Shown here: positions 1-8,191 of the stretch, one piece after another
Numbering within the stretch: the stretch's first letter is position 1
Layout: each line of letters opens with the position of its first letter
The notes under the pieces: model-generated
What the model was told of the DNA's origin: nothing
What the model saw: only the letters and a program-made list of their open reading frames with translations
Databases searched by the model: none
Source of the DNA: an uncultured Alphaproteobacteria bacterium
GTDB taxonomy: Bacteria > Pseudomonadota > Alphaproteobacteria > RF32 > CAG-239
DNA: 64,000 nt
Reading direction: 5' to 3'
Assembly: GCA_944390275.1 (NCBI GenBank)
Contig: CALXPL010000001.1
Coordinates: forward strand, 124,001 to 188,000
Program-made: the position numbers and the translations under genes

Positions 1-578
1 AAGGAAAAGAAGCTCATGGATCGACACCATGGGAAGGAATTGATGCTAATGAAAAGCTCATGCTTACATGGCAACGAATCCGAAAGATATACCCTTATTA
101 TTCTAAAGAACTTCCTATGCCTAAAGATACTTGGTTTGATACTGTTCATTGTGCTAAAATTGAGGGCGGACAAGTATCAAATGTCATTTCTAACCATGCT
201 GAAGCCTTATTGGATTTTCGTCTTACGGAAACATCTTCCGTTGAAGAATTGAAAGAAAATTTAGACAGCTGCCTTGAAAACGGCGTTCATTACAAAATTG
301 TATCAGAAAGCACTCCTGTCGTGATGGACGAAACTAATCCGTATATATTAGCTTATAAGGCTTTTGCCGAAGATATTCTCGGGAAAAAAATTGAATTTGA
401 ACATATTGGCGGGGCGACAGACTCTCGCGCCTTTGCATTGCGTGGTTCTATTGTTATTATGCATTCGGGAACCGGTGAAGGTATGCATGCGAAAGGTGAA
501 TTTGTAGAAATCGAATCTGTTCAGCAAATTGCTGAAATTCAAACAAAATTTTTGAACAAACTTGCTCAGGAAAAATAA
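1..578 (+). CDS. dapE: M20-family peptidase, DapE-like (3' part)
   Basis: The 5' end lies outside the window; the frame is open from base 3. It is the C-terminal half of an M20 metallopeptidase, most like succinyl-diaminopimelate desuccinylase, which makes diaminopimelate for lysine and peptidoglycan in the cytoplasm. The first visible residues carry the HGSTPW-type start of the dimerisation (lid) domain. A GGATDSR segment follows, as in the substrate-binding part of DapE. Near the end GEGMHAKGEFVEI holds the His that binds the second zinc in this family. The first metal-binding half is not in the window, so DapE cannot be fully separated from other M20 desuccinylases or deacylases. A hairpin terminator follows directly. 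Confidence 0.8.
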   Translation, partial: GKEAHGSTPWEGIDANEKLMLTWQRIRKIYPYYSKELPMPKDTWFDTVHCAKIEGGQVSNVISNHAEALLDFRLTETSSVEELKENLDSCLENGVHYKIVSESTPVVMDETNPYILAYKAFAEDILGKKIEFEHIGGATDSRAFALRGSIVIMHSGTGEGMHAKGEFVEIESVQQIAEIQTKFLNKLAQEK

Positions 579-597
579 ATAATTGTCCCCTAAAAAA

Positions 598-634
598 AGA
601 ACCGTGATTGTCTTAAACAATCGCGGTTCTTTTG
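598..634. terminator. Bidirectional terminator between convergent genes
   Basis: Bases 598-610 (AGAACCGTGATTG) pair with 618-630 with one G-U wobble, followed by a T-rich run. It lies between the DapE-like gene on the plus strand and a membrane protein gene on the minus strand and can serve both. Confidence 0.8.
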
Positions 635-638
635 TATT

Positions 639-1103
639 TTAATCTTCTACATAGAAGATACGATCTACTCCTTCACTGTCTGTGACAACAAAGGTTTCTT
701 CCTTGGTCTTTTTTAACTTGTCAATCGTGTAAATTACGCGATGACGAATTTTGGTTCCCTTTTTGAGAACCGCAGGGATTACATTAAATGCCTGCGGACG
801 GAACTTAGAAAGACCCTTTTCTGTTACAATCTCTATCTGGTATTTTTCACCGACCGGATTGCAAGCGACATCACGAATCGTTAATTCTTCATCAACATTT
901 GGAGATGCAGCTGTTTCCAGGTTTTCTTTGCCTTTCCGGAATAATTTTTGCAACCACTTTTGGCATTTTTCTTCGCCAAAATATATCAAAGCTGCAATCA
1001 CTAACAAGCATAAAATGGTCCATTTGGCCCATCCGCTTGTAAACAAAAATACGAGGACGGCAATAACTGCCCAGAAGATTGTTTTTAATGAAAATTTTTC
1101 CAT
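639..1103 (-). CDS. Hypothetical two-helix membrane protein
   Basis: I do not recognise this 154-residue protein. The N-terminal 45 residues form two hydrophobic stretches (about 8-22 and 25-42) split by a short polar turn, so it probably spans the inner membrane twice. A basic segment (about 46-60) follows, then a soluble C-terminal region of about 90 residues rich in beta-type sequence (for example YQIEIVTEKG and RHRVIYTIDK), compatible with a small beta domain. The gene lies 12 bp downstream of another membrane-anchored gene on the same strand, so the two are probably cotranscribed. No Shine-Dalgarno is obvious. Confidence 0.6.
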   Translation of the reverse strand: MEKFSLKTIFWAVIAVLVFLFTSGWAKWTILCLLVIAALIYFGEEKCQKWLQKLFRKGKENLETAASPNVDEELTIRDVACNPVGEKYQIEIVTEKGLSKFRPQAFNVIPAVLKKGTKIRHRVIYTIDKLKKTKEETFVVTDSEGVDRIFYVED

Positions 1104-1115
1104 GGTGTCATTTTT

Positions 1116-1547
1116 TTATTTGTTTAACTCTGATTTAATTAACTCGCAGATTGTCTGGTATTTTGCATTCTTGATGGCAACGTCTTTGTCATCAAGATAG
1201 CCATACTCTTTACCCGACTCGTTTTCACGAGCCATTTTTTCAAGCATAAGTTCCATCTGCCGTAGCTGAACTTTGTGTTCTATTTCCAGCTTGGCTCTCA
1301 TGGTTTCTTTGATGTTTTTCTTAGAAGCCAGAAGCTCTTCGTTGGTTTTGGCGATAGCATCTTCGTTCGTCTTAATGTCACTTTGTGCTTTACACAGTTT
1401 TTTTGACATTTCTAACGCCGTACTGTCCGCCTTGTGCAAACGCTTATAAAACCAATAAGCTAAAATACAAATTGCCACGATCACAACAGCAACAACTATT
1501 GTTACTGTTAAACCCATGTTCCATGGGAAAAAATTTACATTTTCCAT
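1116..1547 (-). CDS. Hypothetical membrane-anchored coiled-coil protein
   Basis: About 143 residues from the ATG at 1547; an upstream in-frame start at 1607 would add 20 residues of atypical Phe-rich sequence and seems less likely. One transmembrane helix (about residues 13-33) is followed by a long charged alpha-helical stretch with heptad character (about 40-110: SKKLCKAQSDIKTNEDAIAK and further), so it looks like a bitopic protein with a cytoplasmic coiled coil. It precedes the two-helix membrane protein on the same strand with a 12 bp gap. The layout recalls small envelope scaffold proteins, but no family is recognised. Confidence 0.55.
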   Translation of the reverse strand: MENVNFFPWNMGLTVTIVVAVVIVAICILAYWFYKRLHKADSTALEMSKKLCKAQSDIKTNEDAIAKTNEELLASKKNIKETMRAKLEIEHKVQLRQMELMLEKMARENESGKEYGYLDDKDVAIKNAKYQTICELIKSELNK

Positions 1548-1673
1548 AAAATAAAATTTAAAAATAATAAAAAAATTAATTGTATAAAAACAGGTTTTAT
1601 ATTGCACGTTTTCTTTATTTTGTCAATAGTTATTTTTTACTTAAGCGGTTTTCTTAAACTATCAAAAAAAATA

Positions 1674-1700
1674 TTGACAAAATATAATAATATTGTATGT
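1674..1700 (+). promoter_or_regulatory. Candidate sigma-70 promoter for the 1744-3140 pair
   Basis: A perfect TTGACA at 1674-1679 is followed by TATGTT at 1695-1700. The spacer is 15 bp, shorter than optimal. It is the best promoter-like element upstream of the gene starting at 1744. Confidence 0.4.
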
Positions 1701-1743
1701 TTATCCTAGTAAAATTTATTATTAATTTTTTAATTATGAACAT

Positions 1744-2832
1744 ATGGAAAAAAATTCTTCTGTCGGATTGGCAACTTTAGACAAGTTCCTTCCGGATTCA
1801 TTTAGTGAAGAGCTTGTAGAACAATTACGAAAAAAAAGTTCTCGAAAAAGACATCTTATTTTTCGTGAATATGTCTATGGGCACAAAGATAAAGAAAAAT
1901 TCGTATTTGATATTGAGAACTATGGGATTACTCAATGGCTCGATATCATGGAAAAACAAGCCTCAAAAGTTGACTGTGTTATCGGCGACACCATCATTGA
2001 GTATTATTCTGATGGTTCTCGCGAGGTAAAACCCGCTGAAGTGCCGATTTTGTTATCACCCAACACTAAATATTGGGCATCAAAACAAAAATACACAACA
2101 AGAAACGAGTGGGCAACTATGGAACAAATGCTCAAACTCTTTCGAAAAGACCCATATATTCAGGAATTGGATGAGAAATATCCTTACCTGAAAGAAAACG
2201 GTCGTTTTCGGTTGAATGAGGATTTAGATTCCTTTGAACTTGCAATGGTTCCGTACAATGCTCGTTGGGTCTTTGGGGACAAAAATTACATCATTCGCAA
2301 AGGAGAATTTTCCTCGCTTGGAAATCTTCTCTATTTGTTCAAAATGTATTATAAAATAATACAGAGCAAAGATTATAAAAAGATTGATGAATTAATGGCT
2401 TCACAAGCCATTACGGCTTATTATCCCAACCAGCAAACGGCCACCTGCCACTTACTCGTTGGTTATACGAATTTGCCTTATGACGTTGCAGCGCAATGCG
2501 TTGATGACCAAAAAATGCTTCGACGCGTTTATTTGCAGCAAGGAGAACCTTTATCGGTTACCTTGGGACGTAATGTCATCACAAGAAAATGCAACGATTT
2601 CTCTCAATTCAGTGAGCTTCACGGCTCGATGATGTCTGGAGATTTCGTTTTTGAACCGGAAGTATTCGCAAAATGGGCCGCAGACTTCTCTCCTGCCGAA
2701 CTTGCGATTATTTGTAGAGACCGTTTCTTTGATTACTATAATCCAGATATGGACATAGATAAGCAAAGAAAACTTATCAAAAAACATTCAGTAGTAAAAA
2801 CCACATCTAAAATGCTTGCCTTATGGAAATAA
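1744..2832 (+). CDS. Hypothetical protein, 362 residues
   Basis: I do not recognise this protein. It has no signal peptide or membrane helix and should be cytoplasmic. The sequence is globular, with many aromatic and charged residues and no repeats. A Lys/Arg-rich segment (about 29-37, RKKSSRKRH) near the N-terminus could contact nucleic acid, but no domain can be assigned. The start is the ATG at 1744; an ATG 8 bp upstream is in another frame. No strong Shine-Dalgarno is visible. The stop overlaps the next gene by 10 bp, so translational coupling is likely and the pair should act together. Base use matches the surroundings, with no sign of recent transfer. Confidence 0.6.
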   Translation: MEKNSSVGLATLDKFLPDSFSEELVEQLRKKSSRKRHLIFREYVYGHKDKEKFVFDIENYGITQWLDIMEKQASKVDCVIGDTIIEYYSDGSREVKPAEVPILLSPNTKYWASKQKYTTRNEWATMEQMLKLFRKDPYIQELDEKYPYLKENGRFRLNEDLDSFELAMVPYNARWVFGDKNYIIRKGEFSSLGNLLYLFKMYYKIIQSKDYKKIDELMASQAITAYYPNQQTATCHLLVGYTNLPYDVAAQCVDDQKMLRRVYLQQGEPLSVTLGRNVITRKCNDFSQFSELHGSMMSGDFVFEPEVFAKWAADFSPAELAIICRDRFFDYYNPDMDIDKQRKLIKKHSVVKTTSKMLALWK

Positions 2833-3140
2833 TTATTTTAATCATTGCTGGCTACGCTATCATAAAAGGAGCCCGCTTTACTCTTAATTATCTGAGTAAA
2901 AATTATGATTCCGGTATTACAATCGACGAACCGGAAACAGAAGAAGAAAAAAAAGCAGCCAAGAAAGCCTGCAAGTCAAAAGCACTTAAGTTATACGGAG
3001 ATGAGGCAAAACTGCCTATCCTCGTGTATAAGTTGCCTGAAAAACATGAAAAGAACAAAAATACCGCATTGATTTTGTTCTTTATCTACGTCGCCATTAT
3101 CGTAGTGGCTGCGTGTGGCTTAATGTCTTGGTTCAACTAA
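2823..3140 (+). CDS. Hypothetical small membrane protein coupled to upstream gene
   Basis: A 105-residue protein with a hydrophobic N-terminus (about 2-18) and a strongly hydrophobic helix near the C-terminus (about 80-100), joined by a charged, Lys/Glu-rich segment. The topology suggests both ends are membrane-embedded with a cytoplasmic loop. It starts inside the last codons of the preceding gene (10 bp overlap) and is followed at once by a strong terminator, so the two genes form a complete bicistronic unit. No family is recognised. Confidence 0.6.
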   Translation: MEIIILIIAGYAIIKGARFTLNYLSKNYDSGITIDEPETEEEKKAAKKACKSKALKLYGDEAKLPILVYKLPEKHEKNKNTALILFFIYVAIIVVAACGLMSWFN

Positions 3141-3184
3141 AAAAAATAACCTTGCTTTTCATTAAGCAAGGTTATTTTTTTTAT
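3141..3184 (+). terminator. Rho-independent terminator
   Basis: Bases 3141-3157 pair perfectly with 3164-3180 (core ATAACCTTGCTT) and the 3' arm runs into a long T tract. It closes the bicistronic unit 1744-3140. Confidence 0.9.
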
Positions 3185-3205
3185 CACTTCTTTCTTACAT
3201 TTTAC

Positions 3206-3234
3206 TTGAAACTATCCTTGTTTCCCTTTATAAC
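3206..3234 (+). promoter_or_regulatory. Promoter for tRNA-Arg(CCT)
   Basis: TTGAAA at 3206-3211 and TATAAC at 3229-3234, with a 17 bp spacer. The -10 box ends 10 bp before the mature tRNA 5' end. Confidence 0.65.
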
Positions 3235-3244
3235 TTTTTATGAC

Positions 3245-3321
3245 GTCGGCGTAGCTCATCAGGATAGAGCAACAGTTTCCTAAACTGTGGGTAGTGGGTT
3301 CGAGTCCCGCCGCTGACGCCA
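3245..3321 (+). tRNA. tRNA-Arg (anticodon CCT)
   Basis: A complete 77-nt cloverleaf with encoded CCA. Acceptor stem GTCGGCG/CGCTGAC has one G-U pair, D stem GCTC/GAGC, anticodon stem ACAGT/ACTGT with loop TTCCTAA giving CCT, and T stem GTGGG/CCCGC. Discriminator base G73. It reads AGG codons. Confidence 0.95.
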
Positions 3322-3360
3322 TTTTTTTATTTGTTTCTTATTAGCACTTTTGTTTCTCTG

Positions 3361-3696
3361 CTATTCCTCTATTTTATTCCCTTGCTTATCTATATAAAAC
3401 CACTCATCACTTTGCCAATAGTGATATTCTCCGTGTGAATCCGCAACTGTTTTTTGCATTCCGCTATATGTTACTTTCGCTCTGCCGTTCGCAAACGGAT
3501 AGCCAAATGCATATTGCGGCTCTATTATAATTACTCCTTCTGCTGTTGCATATCCTATTTTACCGTTATCATCATTAACTATTCTGATTATGCCTTCTTG
3601 AACATAATCTTCCCCATTATCATATCTATAAGTCGAATAGTGTCTTATACAACCCGTGCATAGCATTAATATCATCACAAAACTTATGTACTTCAT
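3361..3696 (-). CDS. WG-repeat lipoprotein
   Basis: A 111-residue lipoprotein. The signal peptide ends in a lipobox LCTGC with the lipidated Cys at residue 16. The mature part carries degenerate WG-type repeats: a KIGYATAEGVIIIEPQYAFG segment, an F-A-N-G-R-A-K motif and a final WFYIDKQGNKI, matching the pattern in which aromatic-Gly strands alternate with Pro-Gln-Tyr turns. Such repeats form small beta structures of unknown role in many bacterial exported proteins. It probably sits on the periplasmic face of the outer membrane. It stands alone between a tRNA and a porin gene. Confidence 0.7.
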   Translation of the reverse strand: MKYISFVMILMLCTGCIRHYSTYRYDNGEDYVQEGIIRIVNDDNGKIGYATAEGVIIIEPQYAFGYPFANGRAKVTYSGMQKTVADSHGEYHYWQSDEWFYIDKQGNKIEE

Positions 3697-3767
3697 GTCC
3701 TTCCCCTTTATTTTATGTCTTTATATCTTTGATATTATACTGTTTTTTTATTAAATAAAGAAAATTT

Positions 3768-4913
3768 TTAAAACTGAACTCGAAAGCCCGTCATATAAGA
3801 ATAGCCCTTGTTAATTGACAGCCCCGATGAACCTACAAAATTGGCATGGGCAATTACCCCATATAATTTTAAATACTCATTCCATTGATATTGGTTGGAA
3901 AATTGAACTATTTCCGTTTTGTTTTTCGAATTATCCGCTTTTGATTCAAAATATGTTAAAGCAACGTCATAGTCTTGATATTTATAGCCTAAACCAATAT
4001 TCCATGCTTTCCCTTCTCGGTAATTATCAAATAATTCCGGGGTATAGTAGCTGTTAATGTACTGGTTTATCGGTACATCATTTCCTTCAATATAGGTACG
4101 ATGGAAGGAACCTCCTAATGTCCAACCTTGATAATTTAAACTCATTCCTAATGCATATTCTTGGTCATTCTTCATATAAATGCCGTATCCCATATAGGAA
4201 TTAATCGATAAATCTCCTATCTGGGTTTGATTGTTAATTGCAAAAATATATGCATCATTATTACTGTAATCCGTGTATTTACTAATTAAGCCTTCATTAC
4301 TATATGTATCCGGAACATAAGAAAAACCTATTTGTGTCCCTTTCCAACGCGGCGATATATAATTTATCTTTGTCGCTACATTTTCTGTGTTCATTGCCGT
4401 GGAATTGAGTGTTCGATATGAGGCTATTCTTCCGCTGCGACTCCAATCCGGATTCGTCAAATAATTGGTAATTCCACTATCATTTACCCCTAACGGTCCT
4501 ACGGATGGTGCTCCCGTATAGAATAAATATCCAACATTATACGTTTGACCATATTGAAAACTTCCGTATGGAGTTGTCATAATTCCATATAGCTGTTCAT
4601 CCCAATCATAACCACGGTAATTTTTTAAATATTGGTTTCCGTCCGTATTAAAATCCAAGTACAAACCAAAGTTATAATCTCGATTAAATTTATATTCTAC
4701 TGAAGAAAATATATCGACACCGGTATAAGTTTCAGTTTTATCATTTAAATTTTCAAATTTTTTATCAAAATTATTATAAGCGAACATTGTTGTAAACATT
4801 GGGGCAACCCCAAATGTCCATTGTTCATGTTTGTATTCTAAGGTTGCTTTTGCCTCTTGCGCTATTAGTAAAATAGGAAGCATAGCGTATATATATAAGC
4901 TCTTTTTATGCAT
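3768..4913 (-). CDS. Outer-membrane porin (paralogue 1)
   Basis: A 381-residue protein with a signal peptide (about 1-23, cleavage near AKA), then a sequence made of alternating hydrophobic/polar strands rich in Tyr, Gly and Asn, ending in Phe as outer-membrane beta-barrels do. It matches the Gram-negative trimeric porin type. It is a clear paralogue of the protein at 60294-61421: both contain TLNSTAMNT, FSYVPDTYS, DNYREG-AW and YFES-ADN in the same order. It should allow diffusion of small solutes across the outer membrane. It is read from its own promoter at 4932-4959, with a GAGG-type ribosome site just before the ATG. Confidence 0.85.
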   Translation of the reverse strand: MHKKSLYIYAMLPILLIAQEAKATLEYKHEQWTFGVAPMFTTMFAYNNFDKKFENLNDKTETYTGVDIFSSVEYKFNRDYNFGLYLDFNTDGNQYLKNYRGYDWDEQLYGIMTTPYGSFQYGQTYNVGYLFYTGAPSVGPLGVNDSGITNYLTNPDWSRSGRIASYRTLNSTAMNTENVATKINYISPRWKGTQIGFSYVPDTYSNEGLISKYTDYSNNDAYIFAINNQTQIGDLSINSYMGYGIYMKNDQEYALGMSLNYQGWTLGGSFHRTYIEGNDVPINQYINSYYTPELFDNYREGKAWNIGLGYKYQDYDVALTYFESKADNSKNKTEIVQFSNQYQWNEYLKLYGVIAHANFVGSSGLSINKGYSYMTGFRVQF

Positions 4914-4931
4914 GTCTTACCTCTTATTATA

Positions 4932-4959
4932 ATTATATAATATAATCATAAAGTGTAAA
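4932..4959 (-). promoter_or_regulatory. Promoter for porin 1
   Basis: On the minus strand TTTACA (4954-4959) and TATAAT (4932-4937) are 16 bp apart. The predicted transcript starts about a dozen bases upstream of the porin ATG, with an AGAGGT ribosome site between. Confidence 0.55.
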
Positions 4960-4977
4960 TTTTCCCTTATATATATG

Positions 4978-5003
4978 AAAAACCTCTGAAACTATCAGAG
5001 GTT
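4978..5003 (-). terminator. Terminator downstream of rpsA
   Basis: AACCTCTGA at 4981-4989 pairs with TCAGAGGTT at 4995-5003. On the minus strand a run of five T follows; T runs lie on both sides. It separates rpsA from the porin. Confidence 0.75.
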
Positions 5004-5030
5004 TTTTGTTTTTTTTTGCTTATCTATTGA

Positions 5031-6713
5031 CTAAGCATTTTTCTTCAAAGCTTCTCCTAATGCATCACCTAGGCTAGAACCAGATGTGGTGTTAGAATAT
5101 TCTTCTAAGACTTTCTTTTCTTCATCAATTTCTAGGGCTTTAATTGAAAGACCTATTTTTCCTGACTTCTTATCAACTGATGTTACTTTAGCTTCAATAA
5201 CATCACCTTCTTTAAAGTTTTCGGGATTTTGGTCTGATTTTTCTTTTGACAAATCTGCCTTTTTAATTGAAGATGAAACACCGTTAACTTCAACGTTAAC
5301 TCCTTTATCATCAACACTTACAACAGTTGCTTTTACAATATCACCTTTCTTCAAGCCTTCTAATGCTCCTGATACTGCTTCTTCTGTTAATTGTTTGATA
5401 CCTAAAGAAATACGTTCTTTGTCAACATCTACATCGATAATCTTTGCTTGGATTTCTTGACCTTTTGTATAATCTTTAACAGCTTCTTCTCCGGCTTTAT
5501 CCCAAGAGATATCTGATAAATGAATCATACCGTCAATTTCATCTGACAAACCAATAAACAAGCCAAATTCTGTAATATTTTTAATTTTTCCTTCAATTAC
5601 AGATCCAACCGGATGCTCTTCAATATATGCAGCCCATGGATTTGGTGTGCATTGTTTGATGCCAAGACTAATTCTTCTCTTTTCCGGATCTACTTCAAGA
5701 ACTTTTACTTCAACTTCTTGTGAGGTAGAGACAATCTTTCCCGGATGTACATTCTTGCGTGTCCAGCTCATTTCTGATACGTGAACTAAACCTTCAATAC
5801 CATCTTCAAGTTCAACGAATGCACCGTAATCAGTAATATTTGTAACTTTTCCGGTATAGACATCACCAACTTGATATTTATTAGCAACACTCTGCCATGG
5901 ATCTTCTTCTAATTGTTTCATTCCGAGAGAAATGCGTTGATTATCTTCGTTAAATTTAATTACTTTAACTTTTACGGTTTGGCCTACAGACAATACTTCT
6001 GCCGGATGATTAATTCTCTTCCAAGAAATATCTGTAACGTGCAACAATCCGTCAACACCACCCAAATCAATAAAGGCACCGTAGTCGGTAATGTTTTTAA
6101 CAACACCATCCAAAACAGAACCTTCTTTAAGATCGCTGATTAATTCTGCTCTTGCTTCTGCGCGGGTTTCTTCAAGAACAACACGGCGAGATACTACGAT
6201 ATTACCTCTTACTTTATCCATTTTCAAAATTTGGAATGGTTGAGATATTCCCATTAACGGGGTGATGTCTCTTATCGGACGAATATCAATTTGAGATCCC
6301 GGCAAAAATGCTATTGCACCATTCAAATCTACTGTGAAACCACCTTTTACGCGACCAAAAATAATGCCGTTAACTCTTTCGTTGGCGTTCATTGATTTTT
6401 CAAGATCTTGCCATACTTCTTCGCGACGTGCTTTTTCTCTTGATAAGACTATATTTCCGTCTTTATCTTCATAGCGATCTACATAAACTTCAACAACATC
6501 ACCTGCTTTTAATTCAGCATTTTGTCCGAATTCACGCAATGGAATTCTTCCTTCCGATTTCAAACCAACGTCAACTGTTGCGAAATCGGGAGTTACTCTT
6601 ATTATCGTTCCTTTTACAACAGAACCTGTAATACCATTATCACCCAATTGTTCATTTAATAGGGCTTCAAAATCTTCTGTCATTTCAGGAATTTGTACTT
6701 CTGTATTTATCAT
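5031..6713 (-). CDS. rpsA: 30S ribosomal protein S1
   Basis: A 560-residue protein with six S1-type OB folds in tandem, the usual architecture of proteobacterial S1. The repeats are visible as the recurring pattern ITDYGAFIDLGG / GLLHVTDISW / V-V-VKVIKFNEDNQRISLGMKQ (copies 3-5 are the most regular). The first two domains bind the ribosome in known S1 proteins and the others bind mRNA. It lies downstream of cmk with a 127 bp gap, the order typical of Proteobacteria. A palindrome in the gap could be a control site. S1 matters especially here because many genes in the window have weak Shine-Dalgarno sequences. Confidence 0.97.
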   Translation of the reverse strand: MINTEVQIPEMTEDFEALLNEQLGDNGITGSVVKGTIIRVTPDFATVDVGLKSEGRIPLREFGQNAELKAGDVVEVYVDRYEDKDGNIVLSREKARREEVWQDLEKSMNANERVNGIIFGRVKGGFTVDLNGAIAFLPGSQIDIRPIRDITPLMGISQPFQILKMDKVRGNIVVSRRVVLEETRAEARAELISDLKEGSVLDGVVKNITDYGAFIDLGGVDGLLHVTDISWKRINHPAEVLSVGQTVKVKVIKFNEDNQRISLGMKQLEEDPWQSVANKYQVGDVYTGKVTNITDYGAFVELEDGIEGLVHVSEMSWTRKNVHPGKIVSTSQEVEVKVLEVDPEKRRISLGIKQCTPNPWAAYIEEHPVGSVIEGKIKNITEFGLFIGLSDEIDGMIHLSDISWDKAGEEAVKDYTKGQEIQAKIIDVDVDKERISLGIKQLTEEAVSGALEGLKKGDIVKATVVSVDDKGVNVEVNGVSSSIKKADLSKEKSDQNPENFKEGDVIEAKVTSVDKKSGKIGLSIKALEIDEEKKVLEEYSNTTSGSSLGDALGEALKKNA

Positions 6714-6792
6714 AAATATTATTTCATTAATTGCCAGACCTTACTCTAATGCAAGCGGACTTGTACGAAATATTTTTCCATAAATCTACCGT

Positions 6793-6809
6793 ACCATAAA
6801 ATTTATGGT
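6793..6809. repeat. Perfect palindrome in the cmk-rpsA gap
   Basis: ACCATAAA-A-TTTATGGT is a 17-bp perfect inverted repeat about 80 bp upstream of the rpsA start codon. It has no T-tract, so it resembles an operator or an RNA hairpin more than a terminator. Confidence 0.4.
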
Positions 6810-6840
6810 TCTCTTCTTATGACATGGAAATCTTTTTTTT

Positions 6841-7506
6841 TCAAGATTTTTTTACTTGAGAATCGATGATTTTGCAGACTTTTTCTATAACTTCTTGTAT
6901 ATTTAAGTATGATGTATCTATTATTATGGCATCCGGTGCCGGTTTTAAAGGAGAAGCACTCCTTTTGCTATCCCTATCATCTCTTGCTTTTACATCAGAT
7001 AAAACATCTTCATAGCTTATCTTGATACCTTTTGCCTGAAATTCTTTGTACCGCCTTTCGGCTCTTACTTCCGGAGATGCCGTTATATACAATTTTATAT
7101 CAGCATTTGGACAAACAACCGTGCCTGTATCCCTTCCATCATAAACGACTCCGGATGCTCTGCTGCCATCTGTTAAAACCGGATTTTGTGCAAAATCCCT
7201 TTGCATTTTTAATAAAGCTTGTCTTACGCTTGGATAAGAAGACACTATTGAAGCATTCTTTCCTCCTTGTGGTCCTCTAAATTCCGGATGTGTTGATAAT
7301 TCTAGCATCTTCAAAAATGTTAAGTTTTTAGCTATTTGCTCGGCGGCTTGTTCATTATTTATGTCCTCTTTTTTATCGAGCATTTCAATGCCTACTGCTC
7401 GATAAACCATTCCTGTATCAAAGTATGAGAGATGATACTTTTTTGATAAATATGTCGCTAGCGTTCCTTTTCCTGCCGCTGCCGGACCATCTATGGTAAT
7501 TATCAT
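6841..7506 (-). CDS. cmk: Cytidylate kinase
   Basis: A 221-residue protein from the ATG at 7506, preceded by an AAAGGA ribosome site; an upstream in-frame start at 7536 would add 10 atypical residues. It phosphorylates CMP and dCMP with ATP. The P-loop GPAAAGKGT is at residues 7-15. A YDGRDTGTVVCP segment and the R-x-x-RDDRDSKR lid region are also typical. Length fits the short bacterial form. It precedes rpsA, as in most Proteobacteria. An insertion around residues 75-95 (THPEFRGPQGGKNAS) replaces the more usual LRTEEV-type sequence and is a little divergent. Confidence 0.93.
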   Translation of the reverse strand: MIITIDGPAAAGKGTLATYLSKKYHLSYFDTGMVYRAVGIEMLDKKEDINNEQAAEQIAKNLTFLKMLELSTHPEFRGPQGGKNASIVSSYPSVRQALLKMQRDFAQNPVLTDGSRASGVVYDGRDTGTVVCPNADIKLYITASPEVRAERRYKEFQAKGIKISYEDVLSDVKARDDRDSKRSASPLKPAPDAIIIDTSYLNIQEVIEKVCKIIDSQVKKS

Positions 7507-7652
7507 TATATGTCCTTTGTCACAAAAACTTAACATAATTCTTCTTTATCTATTACCATATGTATGTTATTATACAATTATAAAAATAAAAAAGTTCAAA
7601 ACTTTTAAACTTATTTACTTTTTGTATTATGTTGTTTATAAGCGAGGGTATG

Positions 7653-8186
7653 ATGAGGTACTCAATTAAAATATTAATCGCTTTATGTCTTTGCTTAGTC
7701 TTCTATACCACTTCTGCAAAGGCTGAGTTGATTATTGAAAGTGCCAGCCAGGTTCTCGGTAAACAAATTTATGAACCCGGATTTGGTAAGTCTCGCTCGG
7801 TAAACAACACACCTTCCGTTACTTACGAAGATAAAAATAGTGAAAATTACCGTTACAATTATAATAAAGAAACTGATGTTGTTGATGATAAGCCTCAAGC
7901 TCAACAACCCAGCGATATTCAGCTCGTTGACTTAAATGGATACACAACTTCTTTAATTTTAAGTGAAGGTCAATATTTAGCTGTTCGTTTAGATGAAGCT
8001 AACGGTGAAAAATGGAATTTTGAAAACAGAGGTTCTGCTTTGGAATTTATTAAAAGCGAAAAAAGAAGCAATATCGTGATTCTTCTTTATCGCGCAAAAG
8101 CTCTCGGAAATAGTCGTATCAATTTTGATAAACTAAAAAATGGTTTGGCTGTAGCTTCTAAAATTTTACAAGTGAAAGTCTTCTAA
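7653..8186 (+). CDS. Exported protein with possible chagasin-like domain
   Basis: About 177 residues from the ATG at 7653, chosen because GAGGG lies 5-6 bases upstream; ATG codons at 7629 and 7650 are in frame. A signal peptide (about residues 1-24, ending TTSAKA) sends it to the periplasm. A low-complexity polar linker (about 40-85, Asn/Asp/Gln-rich) precedes a C-terminal domain of about 90 residues. Its pattern, L-L-EGQYLAVRLDEANGEKW then ILLYRAKALGNSRINF, faintly resembles the Ig-like fold of chagasin-type cysteine protease inhibitors. This is a weak resemblance only. It lies 5 bp upstream of rsmE, so is probably cotranscribed. Confidence 0.6.
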   Translation: MRYSIKILIALCLCLVFYTTSAKAELIIESASQVLGKQIYEPGFGKSRSVNNTPSVTYEDKNSENYRYNYNKETDVVDDKPQAQQPSDIQLVDLNGYTTSLILSEGQYLAVRLDEANGEKWNFENRGSALEFIKSEKRSNIVILLYRAKALGNSRINFDKLKNGLAVASKILQVKVF

Positions 8187-8191
8187 GAATA

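Noticed and set aside
751..1200. Plus-strand frame of about 149 codons
   Set aside because: It lies opposite two minus-strand membrane protein genes with better coding character and has no recognisable product.
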